From assembly GCF_020733705.1 (NCBI RefSeq), contig NZ_JAJFZM010000009.1, forward strand, positions 1 through 64,000: a DNA stretch of 64,000 nucleotides, written 5' to 3'. The DNA is from Nocardia australiensis. GTDB lineage: Bacteria; Actinomycetota; Actinomycetes; Mycobacteriales; Mycobacteriaceae. The position numbers were made by a program, and so were the translations under genes. Within the stretch, counting starts at the first letter, position 1. The number at the start of each line of letters is the position of its first letter. Under the pieces are notes generated by a model. That model saw only the letters and a list, made by a program, of their open reading frames with translations. It was not told the origin of the DNA and did not search any database. Below are positions 15,654 to 24,227 of this stretch, piece by piece.

Positions 15654-17092
15654 TGGGACTTTGTTAGGTTTGTCACGAAGGGGCGTGCCGTCTCGAGATT
15701 CGGCGTGATTCTCGAGACGATGCCGGGGTGGATGCTGCAGCGCTGGTCGAGGTTGATGCTCGGCTCGATTCCTTTGTGAGCGAGGTGTTCTCGTCGTTGG
15801 CGCGTAGGGACCGGGTCGCGACGGCGGGGGTGTATGCGCGTGGGTTGCTGCTCAACGGTGAGCGCAAGTCGATGCAGCCGATGGCCGATCGGCTAGGGGT
15901 GGATCATCAGCGGTTGCAGCAGTTCGTGACTTCCTCACCGTGGAAGGTCGAGCCGGTGCGAATGGTGTTGTCGCGCAAGGCGTGTGAGCTGATCGTCCCG
16001 GACGCGTGGGTGGTCGACGACACCGGGTTCGCCAAGGACGGTGACGCGTCGGCGTGTGTGGCCCGGCAATACTCGGGCACCCTCGGTAAGGTCGGCAACT
16101 GCCAGATCGCGGTCAGTGTGCACGCCGCTACCGACGCCGCGTCGTGCCCGTTGAACTGGCGGTTGTTCATGCCCGAGCGCTGGGACGACGCGTGCGCCGA
16201 CGATCTGGATGCCGCGGCCGTGATTGCGGCACGGCGGGCGAAATCTGCGATCCCCGACGATGAGCGGCACCAGCCGAAATGGGAACAGGCGCTGGGGATG
16301 ATCGATCAGCTCCTGGACTGGGGCCGGCCCCGCCCACCGGTGGTGGCCGCCGACGCCGGCTACGGCGAGAACGCGCAGTTCCGCGCCGGGCTGACAGAAC
16401 GAGACCTGCCCTACATCGTCGCAGTCAGGGCCGCCACCAGCCTCTATCCCGCCGCCGCCCGACCCGAGCCCGCCGAATACAGCGGGTTCGGCCGCCCGCC
16501 GACCCGGCCCCGCTACCGCATCCCGAAATCCAGCTGCAAGGCCCTGGCCACCGCCGCCGACCCGCACGCCTGGTGCGAGGTGACCTGGCGGCAAGGAACC
16601 AAGACCACACCCAACAACCCCGACGCCGCCATGACCTCCCGCTTCGCCGCCCTGCGCGTGCGCCCGGCCGGACACCGGGTGCCCCGCGCCACCGACGGCA
16701 CCATCGCCGAGGTCTGGCTTCTGGCCGAATGGCCCACCGACACAACAGAACCCACCGACTACTGGCTATCCACCCTGCCCGCCGACACCCCCATCGCCGA
16801 GCTCGTACGCCTGGCCAAACTACGGTGGCGCATCGAACACGACTACCGCGAACTCAAAGTCGCACTCGGCCTGGACCACTTCGAGGGCCGCTCCTGGCTC
16901 GGCTGGCACCACCACGCCACCCTCGCCACCGCCGCCCACCTGTTCCTCACCACCCTCCGGCTCACCGACCCAAAAGCCGCTGGGCAGGACTGACCCTCTA
17001 CAGCATCGTCCGCGAAATCCAACGCGCACTGGCCATTTGGATCGGCACCTGCCCACTATGCCACCACACCTTCCCAACCTAACAAAGTACTA
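15654..17092 (+). mobile_element. IS701-type insertion sequence
   Basis: The element is 1439 bp. Its ends are TGGGACTTTGTTAGG at 15654-15668 and, inverted, TAGTACTTTGTTAGG at 17078-17092 (13 of 15 identical). It is flanked by CTAG on both sides, the target preference of the IS701 family. One transposase gene fills the element; its extended reading frame ends inside the right inverted repeat. The element sits between the hydrolase remnant and the TnsA-like gene. Intact ends and duplication suggest a recent insertion, though the transposase appears frameshifted. Confidence 0.9.
15728..16993 (+). CDS. IS701 family DDE transposase, C terminus frameshifted
   Basis: A 421-residue transposase. The DDE core is visible: VVDDTGFAKDGDASACVARQYSGTLGKVGNCQ with the first Asp, PVVAADAGYGENAQF with the second, and RWRIEHDYRELKVALGLDHFEGRSW with the Glu of the YREK-like motif. 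The frame ends early at LTDPKAAGQD. The next frame continues AGLTLYSIVREIQRALAIWI ... GTCPLCHHTFP to a stop at 17082, which is the usual IS701 C terminus. The shift lies after CCAAAAGCC (16970-16978). It may be a mutation or -1 ribosomal frameshifting; the former is simpler. Confidence 0.85.
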   Translation: MDAAALVEVDARLDSFVSEVFSSLARRDRVATAGVYARGLLLNGERKSMQPMADRLGVDHQRLQQFVTSSPWKVEPVRMVLSRKACELIVPDAWVVDDTGFAKDGDASACVARQYSGTLGKVGNCQIAVSVHAATDAASCPLNWRLFMPERWDDACADDLDAAAVIAARRAKSAIPDDERHQPKWEQALGMIDQLLDWGRPRPPVVAADAGYGENAQFRAGLTERDLPYIVAVRAATSLYPAAARPEPAEYSGFGRPPTRPRYRIPKSSCKALATAADPHAWCEVTWRQGTKTTPNNPDAAMTSRFAALRVRPAGHRVPRATDGTIAEVWLLAEWPTDTTEPTDYWLSTLPADTPIAELVRLAKLRWRIEHDYRELKVALGLDHFEGRSWLGWHHHATLATAAHLFLTTLRLTDPKAAGQD

Positions 17093-17096
17093 CTAG
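17078..17096. repeat. Right inverted repeat and CTAG duplication of the IS
   Basis: Positions 17078-17092 are the inverted copy of the left end with two mismatches, and 17093-17096 repeats the CTAG found at 15650-15653. Confidence 0.8.
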
Positions 17097-17219
17097 GCAG
17101 CACTTCCTGAGGCGACAACAACCTCGAGCGCCGCGTGCTCTGCGCAGCGGCCGTGATGTCGGTGGTGAGGGCTACGCTGTGGCGCGTTGGGTTTGTGGAG
17201 CTAGTAGGGGGTTGCCGCG

Positions 17220-18440
17220 TTGACGACGGATTCGGACCTTGCCGGTGCGGCGAGCGCTGTCGACGGTGATGGGGCCGAACTGGATGCCGACGATATTGCG
17301 GGAGACGTTTCGTTCGGGCTCGAAGAGGTCAACGAACTGCTCGGTGAGTTGGTCGAGATACACCGGGACCGCAGTCGCCGGGACGCGGAGATCGTCGGCT
17401 ATCGGCTGGGTATCAGTGGGCAGCGGCCGGAGACGTTGGCGCGGATCGGCGCTCGATATGACCTGTCGCGGGATCGAATTCGACAATTGCACACACGCGC
17501 CGTGGGGCAGATTCTGCGGGAAGCGCAGCTGAGCGGACATCGGGCCGCGGGGGTTTTCGCGCGCAGATATCCGGTCGGATCCCGAGATCAGCAACTGGTT
17601 CGGGCATTGCTGGTGGAAACCTATGCGACGGACACCGACATCGCGGCCAATGAGTTGGCGTACCTGAAGCTGCGACTGGCTGGGCATGCCGGAGAGGACG
17701 CCAGGCGCGTCGCCGGGTTCGTGATGCAGCGGATCATGGCGTGGCAGAAGAAGACGAATCGGCGGCTGGCGAAGCTGCACAATGCCGAACTGTTGGCGAC
17801 GAGCGAGGTGAATTCGTGGCTGGGGCAGGTTGATTGGCCCGCGTCGGGGACGTCGGCGGAGTTGCCGTTGCGGTCGGCGCGGACCATCGACCGCGACGAC
17901 GACGGACGCGGCAGGTTCTATCTGGACAAGGTCGGCCGGGATGTCGCGTTCGACTCCGGGCTGGAGGCCAGGCTGCTGCGCGTATTGAATGCGAGCGAGC
18001 TGGTCGACACCTTTCGAGAACAGCCGAGCGCCGTCGAATACGCGCTGGACGGGGTAGCGCAGATCCACTATCCGAGCATCGTCGCGCGGTTGGCCGATGG
18101 GCGGGTAGTGCTGATCGATGTCGAACCACTCGGACATATCGGCTTTCATGTCACCCGGGCCAAGTCGGCGGCGGCGCGCACGCACGCGCACGCCAATGGC
18201 TGGGGTTGGCTGGTCTGGACCGGAAGCCGGAGCGGGATAGCGGAGTTGCACGGCAGGTCTGTTGACCGGCAGGCCGAGAGCCGACTACGAGAGTTGGTCG
18301 ATCGCGGTCCGGTTTATTGGCCCGCCGTCGCACAGTGGCAAACCGAGACCGAGCTCGACATGCTCGACTTCATCGCATTGGTGTTGCGCAACGAATGGCG
18401 TTGGGAGCGTGCGCCGTTCCGATTGACCGCCACGCGCTGA
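17220..18440 (+). CDS. Sigma-4-like HTH fused to TnsA-like nuclease-fold domain
   Basis: A 406-residue protein of unknown function. Residues 70-100 (RPETLARIGARYDLSRDRIR, QLHTRAVGQIL) form a sigma-70 region-4-type HTH. Residues 245-335 look like a TnsA/PD-(D/E)XK endonuclease fold: DSGLEARLLRVLNASE, IHYPSIVARLADGRVVLIDV and ARTHAHANGWGWLVWTG. In active TnsA-like enzymes the second motif reads YPD and the third VEVK; here they are YPS and DVEP, so cleavage may be lost and only DNA binding kept. The start is a TTG with AGGGGG upstream. It is convergent with the CoiA-like gene 13 bases away. Confidence 0.6.
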   Translation: MTTDSDLAGAASAVDGDGAELDADDIAGDVSFGLEEVNELLGELVEIHRDRSRRDAEIVGYRLGISGQRPETLARIGARYDLSRDRIRQLHTRAVGQILREAQLSGHRAAGVFARRYPVGSRDQQLVRALLVETYATDTDIAANELAYLKLRLAGHAGEDARRVAGFVMQRIMAWQKKTNRRLAKLHNAELLATSEVNSWLGQVDWPASGTSAELPLRSARTIDRDDDGRGRFYLDKVGRDVAFDSGLEARLLRVLNASELVDTFREQPSAVEYALDGVAQIHYPSIVARLADGRVVLIDVEPLGHIGFHVTRAKSAAARTHAHANGWGWLVWTGSRSGIAELHGRSVDRQAESRLRELVDRGPVYWPAVAQWQTETELDMLDFIALVLRNEWRWERAPFRLTATR

Positions 18441-18453
18441 GGGTAGACGCCGA

Positions 18454-19470
18454 TCAGCGAAGCACCATCGCCGCCGCGATGAGGGTGACGATCAGCATCA
18501 TCGCGCAGCAGGTGATCAGCTGCCAGTGATTGATGGTCTGATGCAGGTTGCCGATGGTGACGCGCAAGCTGGTGTCGAGGCGATGGTGGTCGGCGAGTTT
18601 GCGCTGCGCCGCGGCCAGCGCGTCGGCGTGCTCCTGGGTGGATTCCGCGGAGCGTTCCAGGCGCGCGGTGAGCTTCATGATCTGCTTCTGCTTATCCCGC
18701 ACCGTTTTCCGGGACACCGCGAGGGTGGTGCGCTGATTGACCAACTCTTGGCGTTGGCGGGCGATGACGCCCGCCTGTGTTCTGGTGTGATGCTCCCAGT
18801 CGGTCACGCTCGCCCATCCTCCGGTCGTCGTGTCACGGTAGCCCCAGGCGATATCGCCGGCCACCCAGCCCTCGAGAAAGTTGCGCAGTTCGTACGGCTC
18901 ACGCCGCGGAAGCGCCACCGCGCTGTGCGCGGCGTCCAGCATGCCGATATCGATCAGGTAGTCGCAGGCGGGCGGAGCGAAATCAGCGATTCCGAGTGCG
19001 GGCAGATGCGCCACCCAATAGCCAGGGGCACACAGCCACAGCACGCCCGCGCAGCCCGCCTCGCGCAGCCGATCGGTATGGCGTTGCGCCAGGCCACGAT
19101 CGAGCGCACCACTGCGCACCTCGATGGCGTACTCGCGGTCGCCGACCCGCCAGTAGACGTCGACGGGAATATCGCCGACCCGCCGATCGACTTCGGCCTC
19201 ATCGGCGCCATAGGCGAGTAACCGCGCGGCCAGCCAATATTTCAGTCGGCGGGTGTTCCATTGCGCATCCACACACTCGGGGCACCGGCAGGCGTAACCG
19301 GACCCATCCGGCAGCGGTCCTCGCGCACCCTCAGCGCTCTCGCCGACACGTACTTCGGAAGTACGCGCTACCGAAACCCCGGCTCCTGACGCTCGACCAT
19401 CCGAGATGCCCAATTCGGCGAGCATCGCCCGACGCCCACAAGCATTGTCTGCTCGCTGCTTCGTCCTCAC
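18454..19470 (-). CDS. CoiA-like nuclease-domain protein with coiled coil and membrane anchor
   Basis: A 338-residue protein. It has a short Cys cluster (CRCPEC, residues 61-66), a helical stretch, then a CoiA-like restriction-endonuclease fold: IPVDVYWRVGDREYAIEVRS (Asp104, Glu117, with Arg in place of the usual Lys/Gln) and REAGCAGVLWLCAPGYWV. Residues 245-305 form a predicted coiled coil and 315-336 a C-terminal membrane helix (LITCCAMMLIVTLIAAAMVL). CoiA helps DNA processing in competent Gram-positive bacteria; actinomycete homologues are uncharacterised. The anchor would hold the nuclease domain at the membrane. Start GTG 19470; ATG 19425 is an alternative. Confidence 0.55.
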   Translation of the reverse strand: MRTKQRADNACGRRAMLAELGISDGRASGAGVSVARTSEVRVGESAEGARGPLPDGSGYACRCPECVDAQWNTRRLKYWLAARLLAYGADEAEVDRRVGDIPVDVYWRVGDREYAIEVRSGALDRGLAQRHTDRLREAGCAGVLWLCAPGYWVAHLPALGIADFAPPACDYLIDIGMLDAAHSAVALPRREPYELRNFLEGWVAGDIAWGYRDTTTGGWASVTDWEHHTRTQAGVIARQRQELVNQRTTLAVSRKTVRDKQKQIMKLTARLERSAESTQEHADALAAAQRKLADHHRLDTSLRVTIGNLHQTINHWQLITCCAMMLIVTLIAAAMVLR

Positions 19471-19978
19471 GCGACCACTCCCCTACACAAAACACCATCG
19501 TAGATCTACAGACCTACGCCATAGATCAAGAGTGCGTCAGACTTCCCGCTCCCGCCAGCCCCCGCTACCCCGCGCTCGGGTGCGCCGTATACCGAGAATC
19601 ACCCCGAACCTGCCGATGCACGGTGCGTCACAAGCGATTTCGAGCGCCCGATCGAGAGCACCACAACAAGAATTCACCACACGCCCATCGCGGCCCGGCG
19701 ATGAGGATCACACGAGGGTGTCGTACGCTGCCGTTCGAGCCGACATCAGGGCATCGGGTCGGGGTAGCAACGATCGCGATTCTCGACCCGCCTGATCATC
19801 ACGATCTCGGCCGAGCGTCAGCCCAAGACAGGGTGTAGCCCGACCGGGCGTATCCGCCGAACGAAAGTGCCGTTGCCCACTGATCTCTGGCGCCTCGGGC
19901 CGCGTATCGAACGATCGGCGGATAGAATCGGCCGGCCACGAGCGCAGCTCGGGCACATACGGGGAAGAAGGTAACGGA
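19471..19978. other. Intergenic, no gene recognised
   Basis: 508 bases between divergent genes. Around 19499 there is a short palindrome, GTAGATCTAC. No RNA gene or conserved frame could be recognised on either strand; the promoter of the 19979 gene should lie near its right end. Confidence 0.4.
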
Positions 19979-21091
19979 ATGGACCACGGCGAGCAGGATG
20001 GCGAGCCGATCGGCACGCTCTTGTCGAGCCTCGCGACAACCCTGCGTGAGGTGAGCGACAAGCTTGATGCTGTGGCCGCCCACGTCGACGATCGCGATGA
20101 CCGTGACGTGGTCGAGCGCCTGGCGAAGCTCGAGGCTTGGGCTTTCCGTGCCGGGGATGACATTTCGAACCTGGAGACCCGGGTGGAGCGCGTCGAATCC
20201 GGCAGCACCGTGACCGCCGCGCCGACCGAATCCAGCAGTGCCAACGGCCGTTCGGCGCCCGCGCCGCTACCCACACGCACGAACAACCGCGAGACCGGTA
20301 CACCCGTCGTGTCCGATATCCAGCCCGAGCGCGCACCGAGCACTCCGCTCGAATCTCCGGCGGCCACGACGTCGACGCTGCCGCGTTCGCCGTTGCCGCG
20401 CAGCGCCCGTCGCGACCCCGCCGCGACCGGCGAGCGCGCCGAATCCGGCACGCCCGCAACGCAGCACGGGCCCGCGACCATCACGCCACGGACGTCGCGA
20501 GTCGACACCGCGCGGAGCGAAACCATCGAGCCCTTCGGTCCCGCGACACACAACGAGACCTTCGGTCCGCGCAATGGCCGGGTCGACACCGCGGCACCGA
20601 CGCTCAGCAACCAGCGGATCGACCCCGCTGCCGCGCGTAACGGTACGGAGTGGCCGGATGCCGTGCCGAACCCGCACAGCTCCGAGTCCGCCCCGCCCCG
20701 CCTGACGCCTCCGTCTCCATCGGCCTCCACCGCGACACCCCGGCCCGACTGGGCCGATTACAGCACACCGGCCAGCAACGGCCAACTCGAATCCCCAACG
20801 GCCACAAACCATACCGACCATGGCGCGGCCGGGTCCGGCAACGGCCGACTCGAACCACCCCCGGCCTCCCGCGCCGATACCGGGATGACCACGCCTCCCA
20901 CCGACGAGAGCCCCCTGCCCCCCGGCGCCCATCGCGCCGCGGGTGAGGACACCTCGCACGTCGACAAGCTCCAGGCGATGCTCGACGAACTCAAACGCAA
21001 CGGCCCCTTCGGCGCCCGCACCGAACAGACCGACGCACCGGTCGAAATGCCCGGTATAGACCCGCATTTTGCCGTCCGGACCGAGGGCTGA
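19979..21091 (+). CDS. Hypothetical coiled-coil and Pro/Ser/Thr-rich protein
   Basis: A 370-residue protein not recognised. Residues 10-75 (LLSSLATTLREVSDKLDAVA, RLAKLEAWAFRAGDDISNLE) predict a coiled coil. Residues 80-320 are low-complexity, rich in Pro, Ser, Thr, Ala and Arg with recurring NGR and RVDTA segments. The end (VDKLQAMLDELKRNGPFGAR) is a short helix plus a GPFG tail. No signal peptide or membrane helix is seen. The layout fits a cytoplasmic scaffold or cell-envelope-associated linker. AGAAGG precedes the ATG. High codon bias and the absence of stops support a real gene. Confidence 0.7.
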   Translation: MDHGEQDGEPIGTLLSSLATTLREVSDKLDAVAAHVDDRDDRDVVERLAKLEAWAFRAGDDISNLETRVERVESGSTVTAAPTESSSANGRSAPAPLPTRTNNRETGTPVVSDIQPERAPSTPLESPAATTSTLPRSPLPRSARRDPAATGERAESGTPATQHGPATITPRTSRVDTARSETIEPFGPATHNETFGPRNGRVDTAAPTLSNQRIDPAAARNGTEWPDAVPNPHSSESAPPRLTPPSPSASTATPRPDWADYSTPASNGQLESPTATNHTDHGAAGSGNGRLEPPPASRADTGMTTPPTDESPLPPGAHRAAGEDTSHVDKLQAMLDELKRNGPFGARTEQTDAPVEMPGIDPHFAVRTEG

Positions 21092-21154
21092 GGGCATTCA
21101 CCCTCACCAGGGCACGCTCGAGTGACCCCTGATCGCGCCATCGGCCTCATGAAT

Positions 21155-22117
21155 TCACGGTGGTTTGCCTTTCGCGGGATCTGTGATGCGGGTAAGGGCG
21201 GTGCGGACGAGTTCGCGTAGCCAGCGGTGGCCGTTGTCGGCGGTATTGCGAGGGTGCCATGCCATGGCGATGGTCACTTCGGGCAGCGGGAGCGGGATTT
21301 CGAAGGCCCGCAAGCCTAATGCGGCGAGGGTCGACGCGGTCAGGCCCGCGGGGGCGGGGCAGACGACGTCACCGGAACGGACCGCCAGCAGGGCGGTGGT
21401 CAGGTTCGGGACGGTGGCCACGACGCGCCGGGTGCGGCCGTGCAGGGCCAAGCGGTCGTCGATGGGCCCGCGGGCCCGGCCAATGCGCGAGACGCTGAGA
21501 TGGGCAGCCGCGGCGAAACGGGCCACCGTCACGCGTTCGGTACTCAATTGATGCTCAGGGGCGGCGACGCCGATGACGCGGTCGCCGATGACGCGCGCGA
21601 CCACCGTTTCCGGATCCGTCTGATCGATGACGCCTACCTCGAGATCGACACGACCATCACGCAATGCCGCGCCGCCCTCGAGGCTGTCCGGCAGGAAATG
21701 CAGCGTCACTCCGGGCGCCTGGGCACGCACCGCAGTCAACAGTGGCGTCGCCAGTTCGCCGAGCACGGCGTCACCCGCCCGCACCGCGTAGCTTCGTTTC
21801 AGCGTGGTGGGGTCCAGCGCACCACGGGGGGTGAGCAGCGCTCGGCCCTGCTGCACCAAAACGCCTACCTCATAACGCAATTCCAGCGCGCGAGGTGTCG
21901 GCACCAACGTGCGGCCCGCCCGTACCAGCAGCGGATCCCCCAGCACACGCCGCAGTCGTGCCAACGTCCTGCTCATCGCGGGCGCGGAGGTATGCAGTCG
22001 CTCGGCAGCCTGGGTGACGCTATTGGTGTCCAGCAAAGCATCCAGGGCCAGCAGCAGATTCATGTCGAGAGCGTCCACTTGCGGATTATCACAAACGGAA
22101 AGTGTGACTGTCGGCAT
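21155..22117 (-). CDS. LysR family transcriptional regulator
   Basis: About 300-320 residues. The LysR HTH (LLALDALLDTNSVTQAAERL, HTSAPAMSRTLARLRRVLGD) is followed by a substrate-binding domain that begins LKRSYAVRAGDAVLGELATPLL. The start is uncertain: ATG 22117 is the longest, while GTG 22078 gives the usual short lead (VDALDMNLLL). It is on the same strand as the upstream flavin monooxygenase, 123 bases away, and may regulate it or itself. Confidence 0.9.
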   Translation of the reverse strand: MPTVTLSVCDNPQVDALDMNLLLALDALLDTNSVTQAAERLHTSAPAMSRTLARLRRVLGDPLLVRAGRTLVPTPRALELRYEVGVLVQQGRALLTPRGALDPTTLKRSYAVRAGDAVLGELATPLLTAVRAQAPGVTLHFLPDSLEGGAALRDGRVDLEVGVIDQTDPETVVARVIGDRVIGVAAPEHQLSTERVTVARFAAAAHLSVSRIGRARGPIDDRLALHGRTRRVVATVPNLTTALLAVRSGDVVCPAPAGLTASTLAALGLRAFEIPLPLPEVTIAMAWHPRNTADNGHRWLRELVRTALTRITDPAKGKPP

Positions 22118-22239
22118 TACACTGGCGATAATCCGCAGCCGCCCTCAGCGTGGACGGCCACGAGCGCCGCGCGGCGAGATTCCGGTCCCGGCCCGCGCTC
22201 GCCCAACGGTGCGGGCCGGGCGCAGCGCGGGGCAGCCGC

Positions 22240-23754
22240 CTAAATGGCTGCCGGAACCTGCACTCCCCGCGTTGTCTCGTTCGCCTTCCCCCGGCCCGCA
22301 CCCAACCCGCGATAGGAGGACGGCTTGATCGGACGGAACCATTGGGCGAAGCGGGTGCGCAGGGGCAGCCGATAATTGATGTCGCGGAGCATCTCGTCGA
22401 GGTTGTGGATCGAGAAGGGCGTGATGGCGGTACCGTGCGCGTGGTGGCCGTGGGTGCGTTCGGCCATCCAGGCCAGCCGTTCATCAACCTGGGCGCGCAT
22501 GTCATCGGGTGTGGGCGGGTTCAGTCGTCCGGTGAGCAGTGCGGCGGTCCAGTGCGCGGCGACCTCGGCGTTGAGCGCGCTGATCACCGAAGAGTTGTAA
22601 CCGGCGAAGGTGAGGTTCGGGACACCGACCGGCAGGATTTGGCGATAGAGACGGAAGTTGCCGTCGTCGTCGGTGAGCTGGCGTTGCACGTAGGGGGTGA
22701 GAAACGGCACCCGCTGCTGAAACCCGGTGGCGCACACCACGATATCGGCCTGGATCGCCTCTCCGGTGGACAATTGCACACCGGTTCCGTTGGCGCCCGC
22801 GAGCATTTCGGTGATGGTCGAGTCACGGTAGACCGCGATACGACCCGCCTCGACCTGATCGTAGAACCCCTCGGTGACGAGGCTGACGGTGCTTTCGGCG
22901 ATCTCCTCGAAGCGGCCTTCGGGCACCAGACCGAGCTCACGTAGTTTCGTCCGCTTGGTGACCATTTCCTGAATGGTGTCGAGGTTGGCATCACGGAACG
23001 AGACCCCGCTGCCGTGCAGGAAGCGTTCGATCCGGCCGAGTTCTTGGTATCGGAAGTGCGCTTCACCCATCCGGGTCATCGTCAATCGCTCATAGTCCAG
23101 TCCGCGGACCAGCTTGCGCGGCATCTTCCACATCAGTCGCCGCGCCACCACGGTGGTCGAGGCCGCGACATGGCTGACGGCCTCGGCGATATCGCAGGCG
23201 GATTTGCCGTATCCGACCACCACGACCGACCGGTCGCGCACGGCTTCGACATCATGGAAATCCGAGGCGTGCCCGAGCTGTCCGCCTGCCCGGCGGAATT
23301 GGTCGGCACCGGCGTAGTCCGGGACCGCGGGATCGCTGAAGACGCCGTTGGCGATCACCAGGTGATCGCAGGAGGCACGGTGGACACCGCCCTCGTCGCG
23401 GACCTCGAGTAGCCAGCCGCTATCCACGGGGTCGGCGGCGACCACCTCGGTGTTGAGCCGCAGATTGTGTCCCAAATTATTGTGCCGGACATACCCGTCC
23501 AGATAGTCCTGCATCTGCTGCCCGTCGGGCACCTGCGGATAGTGGCCGGGCATCGGGTAGTCGGAGAAGTGGTAGCTGTGTTTGCTGTTCTGCGCCTGCA
23601 AACCCGGGTACCGGCGGGTGGCGCTCCATACGCCGCCGACATCCGGCGTCCGGTCGAATACCTCGACCGGAAAACCCTCCTGTCCCAACACCTTCGCGCA
23701 GGCTAGCCCTGCGATGCCCGCACCTACGATCGCGACGCGGTTCCCGCTAGTCAT
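22240..23754 (-). CDS. Flavin-containing monooxygenase
   Basis: A 504-residue NAD(P)H-dependent FAD monooxygenase. The FAD motif VAIVGAGIAGLACAK is at residues 7-21. A second Rossmann motif VVVVGYGKSACDIAEAV lies near residue 180, and VVCATGF is the ATG motif near 350. The Baeyer-Villiger/FMO fingerprint position reads WSATRRYPGLQAQNSKHSY. Candidate substrates are ketones, amines or sulfides. ATG 23754 is chosen because the FAD motif then begins at the usual distance; the frame is open further upstream but has no homology there. A cytochrome P450 remnant lies just upstream on the same strand. Confidence 0.9.
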   Translation of the reverse strand: MTSGNRVAIVGAGIAGLACAKVLGQEGFPVEVFDRTPDVGGVWSATRRYPGLQAQNSKHSYHFSDYPMPGHYPQVPDGQQMQDYLDGYVRHNNLGHNLRLNTEVVAADPVDSGWLLEVRDEGGVHRASCDHLVIANGVFSDPAVPDYAGADQFRRAGGQLGHASDFHDVEAVRDRSVVVVGYGKSACDIAEAVSHVAASTTVVARRLMWKMPRKLVRGLDYERLTMTRMGEAHFRYQELGRIERFLHGSGVSFRDANLDTIQEMVTKRTKLRELGLVPEGRFEEIAESTVSLVTEGFYDQVEAGRIAVYRDSTITEMLAGANGTGVQLSTGEAIQADIVVCATGFQQRVPFLTPYVQRQLTDDDGNFRLYRQILPVGVPNLTFAGYNSSVISALNAEVAAHWTAALLTGRLNPPTPDDMRAQVDERLAWMAERTHGHHAHGTAITPFSIHNLDEMLRDINYRLPLRTRFAQWFRPIKPSSYRGLGAGRGKANETTRGVQVPAAI

Positions 23755-23842
23755 GCGGAGGAGGTTACGTCCCCCGCGCGCACGCGGCAAAGCGCCGGTC
23801 GTATTTCCCGCGAGCGAACGGGGAGTCAGGACAATTCGGGCC

Positions 23843-24018
23843 TTATCGCGGCACTGTAGCGATGTTTTGTGCATGCCCACGTTCGGGCCGCGCGCCCACG
23901 GGCACCGCCACGCTGTAGCGAATCAGGATTTCGCGGAGCACCGGTGTGGCTTCCATGAGCGAGAAGCCCGGACGGATACAGCGGCGCACACCGCCGCCGA
24001 AGTGGAACAGCTGACCAT
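23843..24018 (-). pseudogene. Cytochrome P450 C-terminal remnant
   Basis: The minus-strand frame reads FHFGGGVRRCIRPGFSLMEA then TPVLREILIRY and ARPERGHAQNIATVPR before TAA. This is the heme-binding loop and C terminus of a P450 (FxFGGGxRRCIG; Cys is the heme ligand, though the Gly after CI is Arg here). Everything upstream of the heme loop is gone. The adjacent monooxygenase suggests both once belonged to one oxidative gene set. Confidence 0.72.
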
Positions 24019-24227
24019 GGTGCCCGCGGGCACCCGATCGTCATTCCTTGGTGAGTTTGCACACCCCGTTCGTCCGATCGAGTCTTCTACGCCATGTTCC
24101 ACGACTGCCGCTCGTCATAGCAGTCTCGCGCCGAGAATCGTCCGATTTTCCCTGTGGCACAGGCGTACCCGCGAGATACCCGCCGAATTTACGCATGTGG
24201 CAGGACCGGTGCCGCTACTCTCCGGAA

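Noticed and set aside
19471..19978. Possible RNA gene in the 508-base gap
   Set aside because: Only short palindromes such as GTAGATCTAC are present; no cloverleaf or conserved structure could be drawn.
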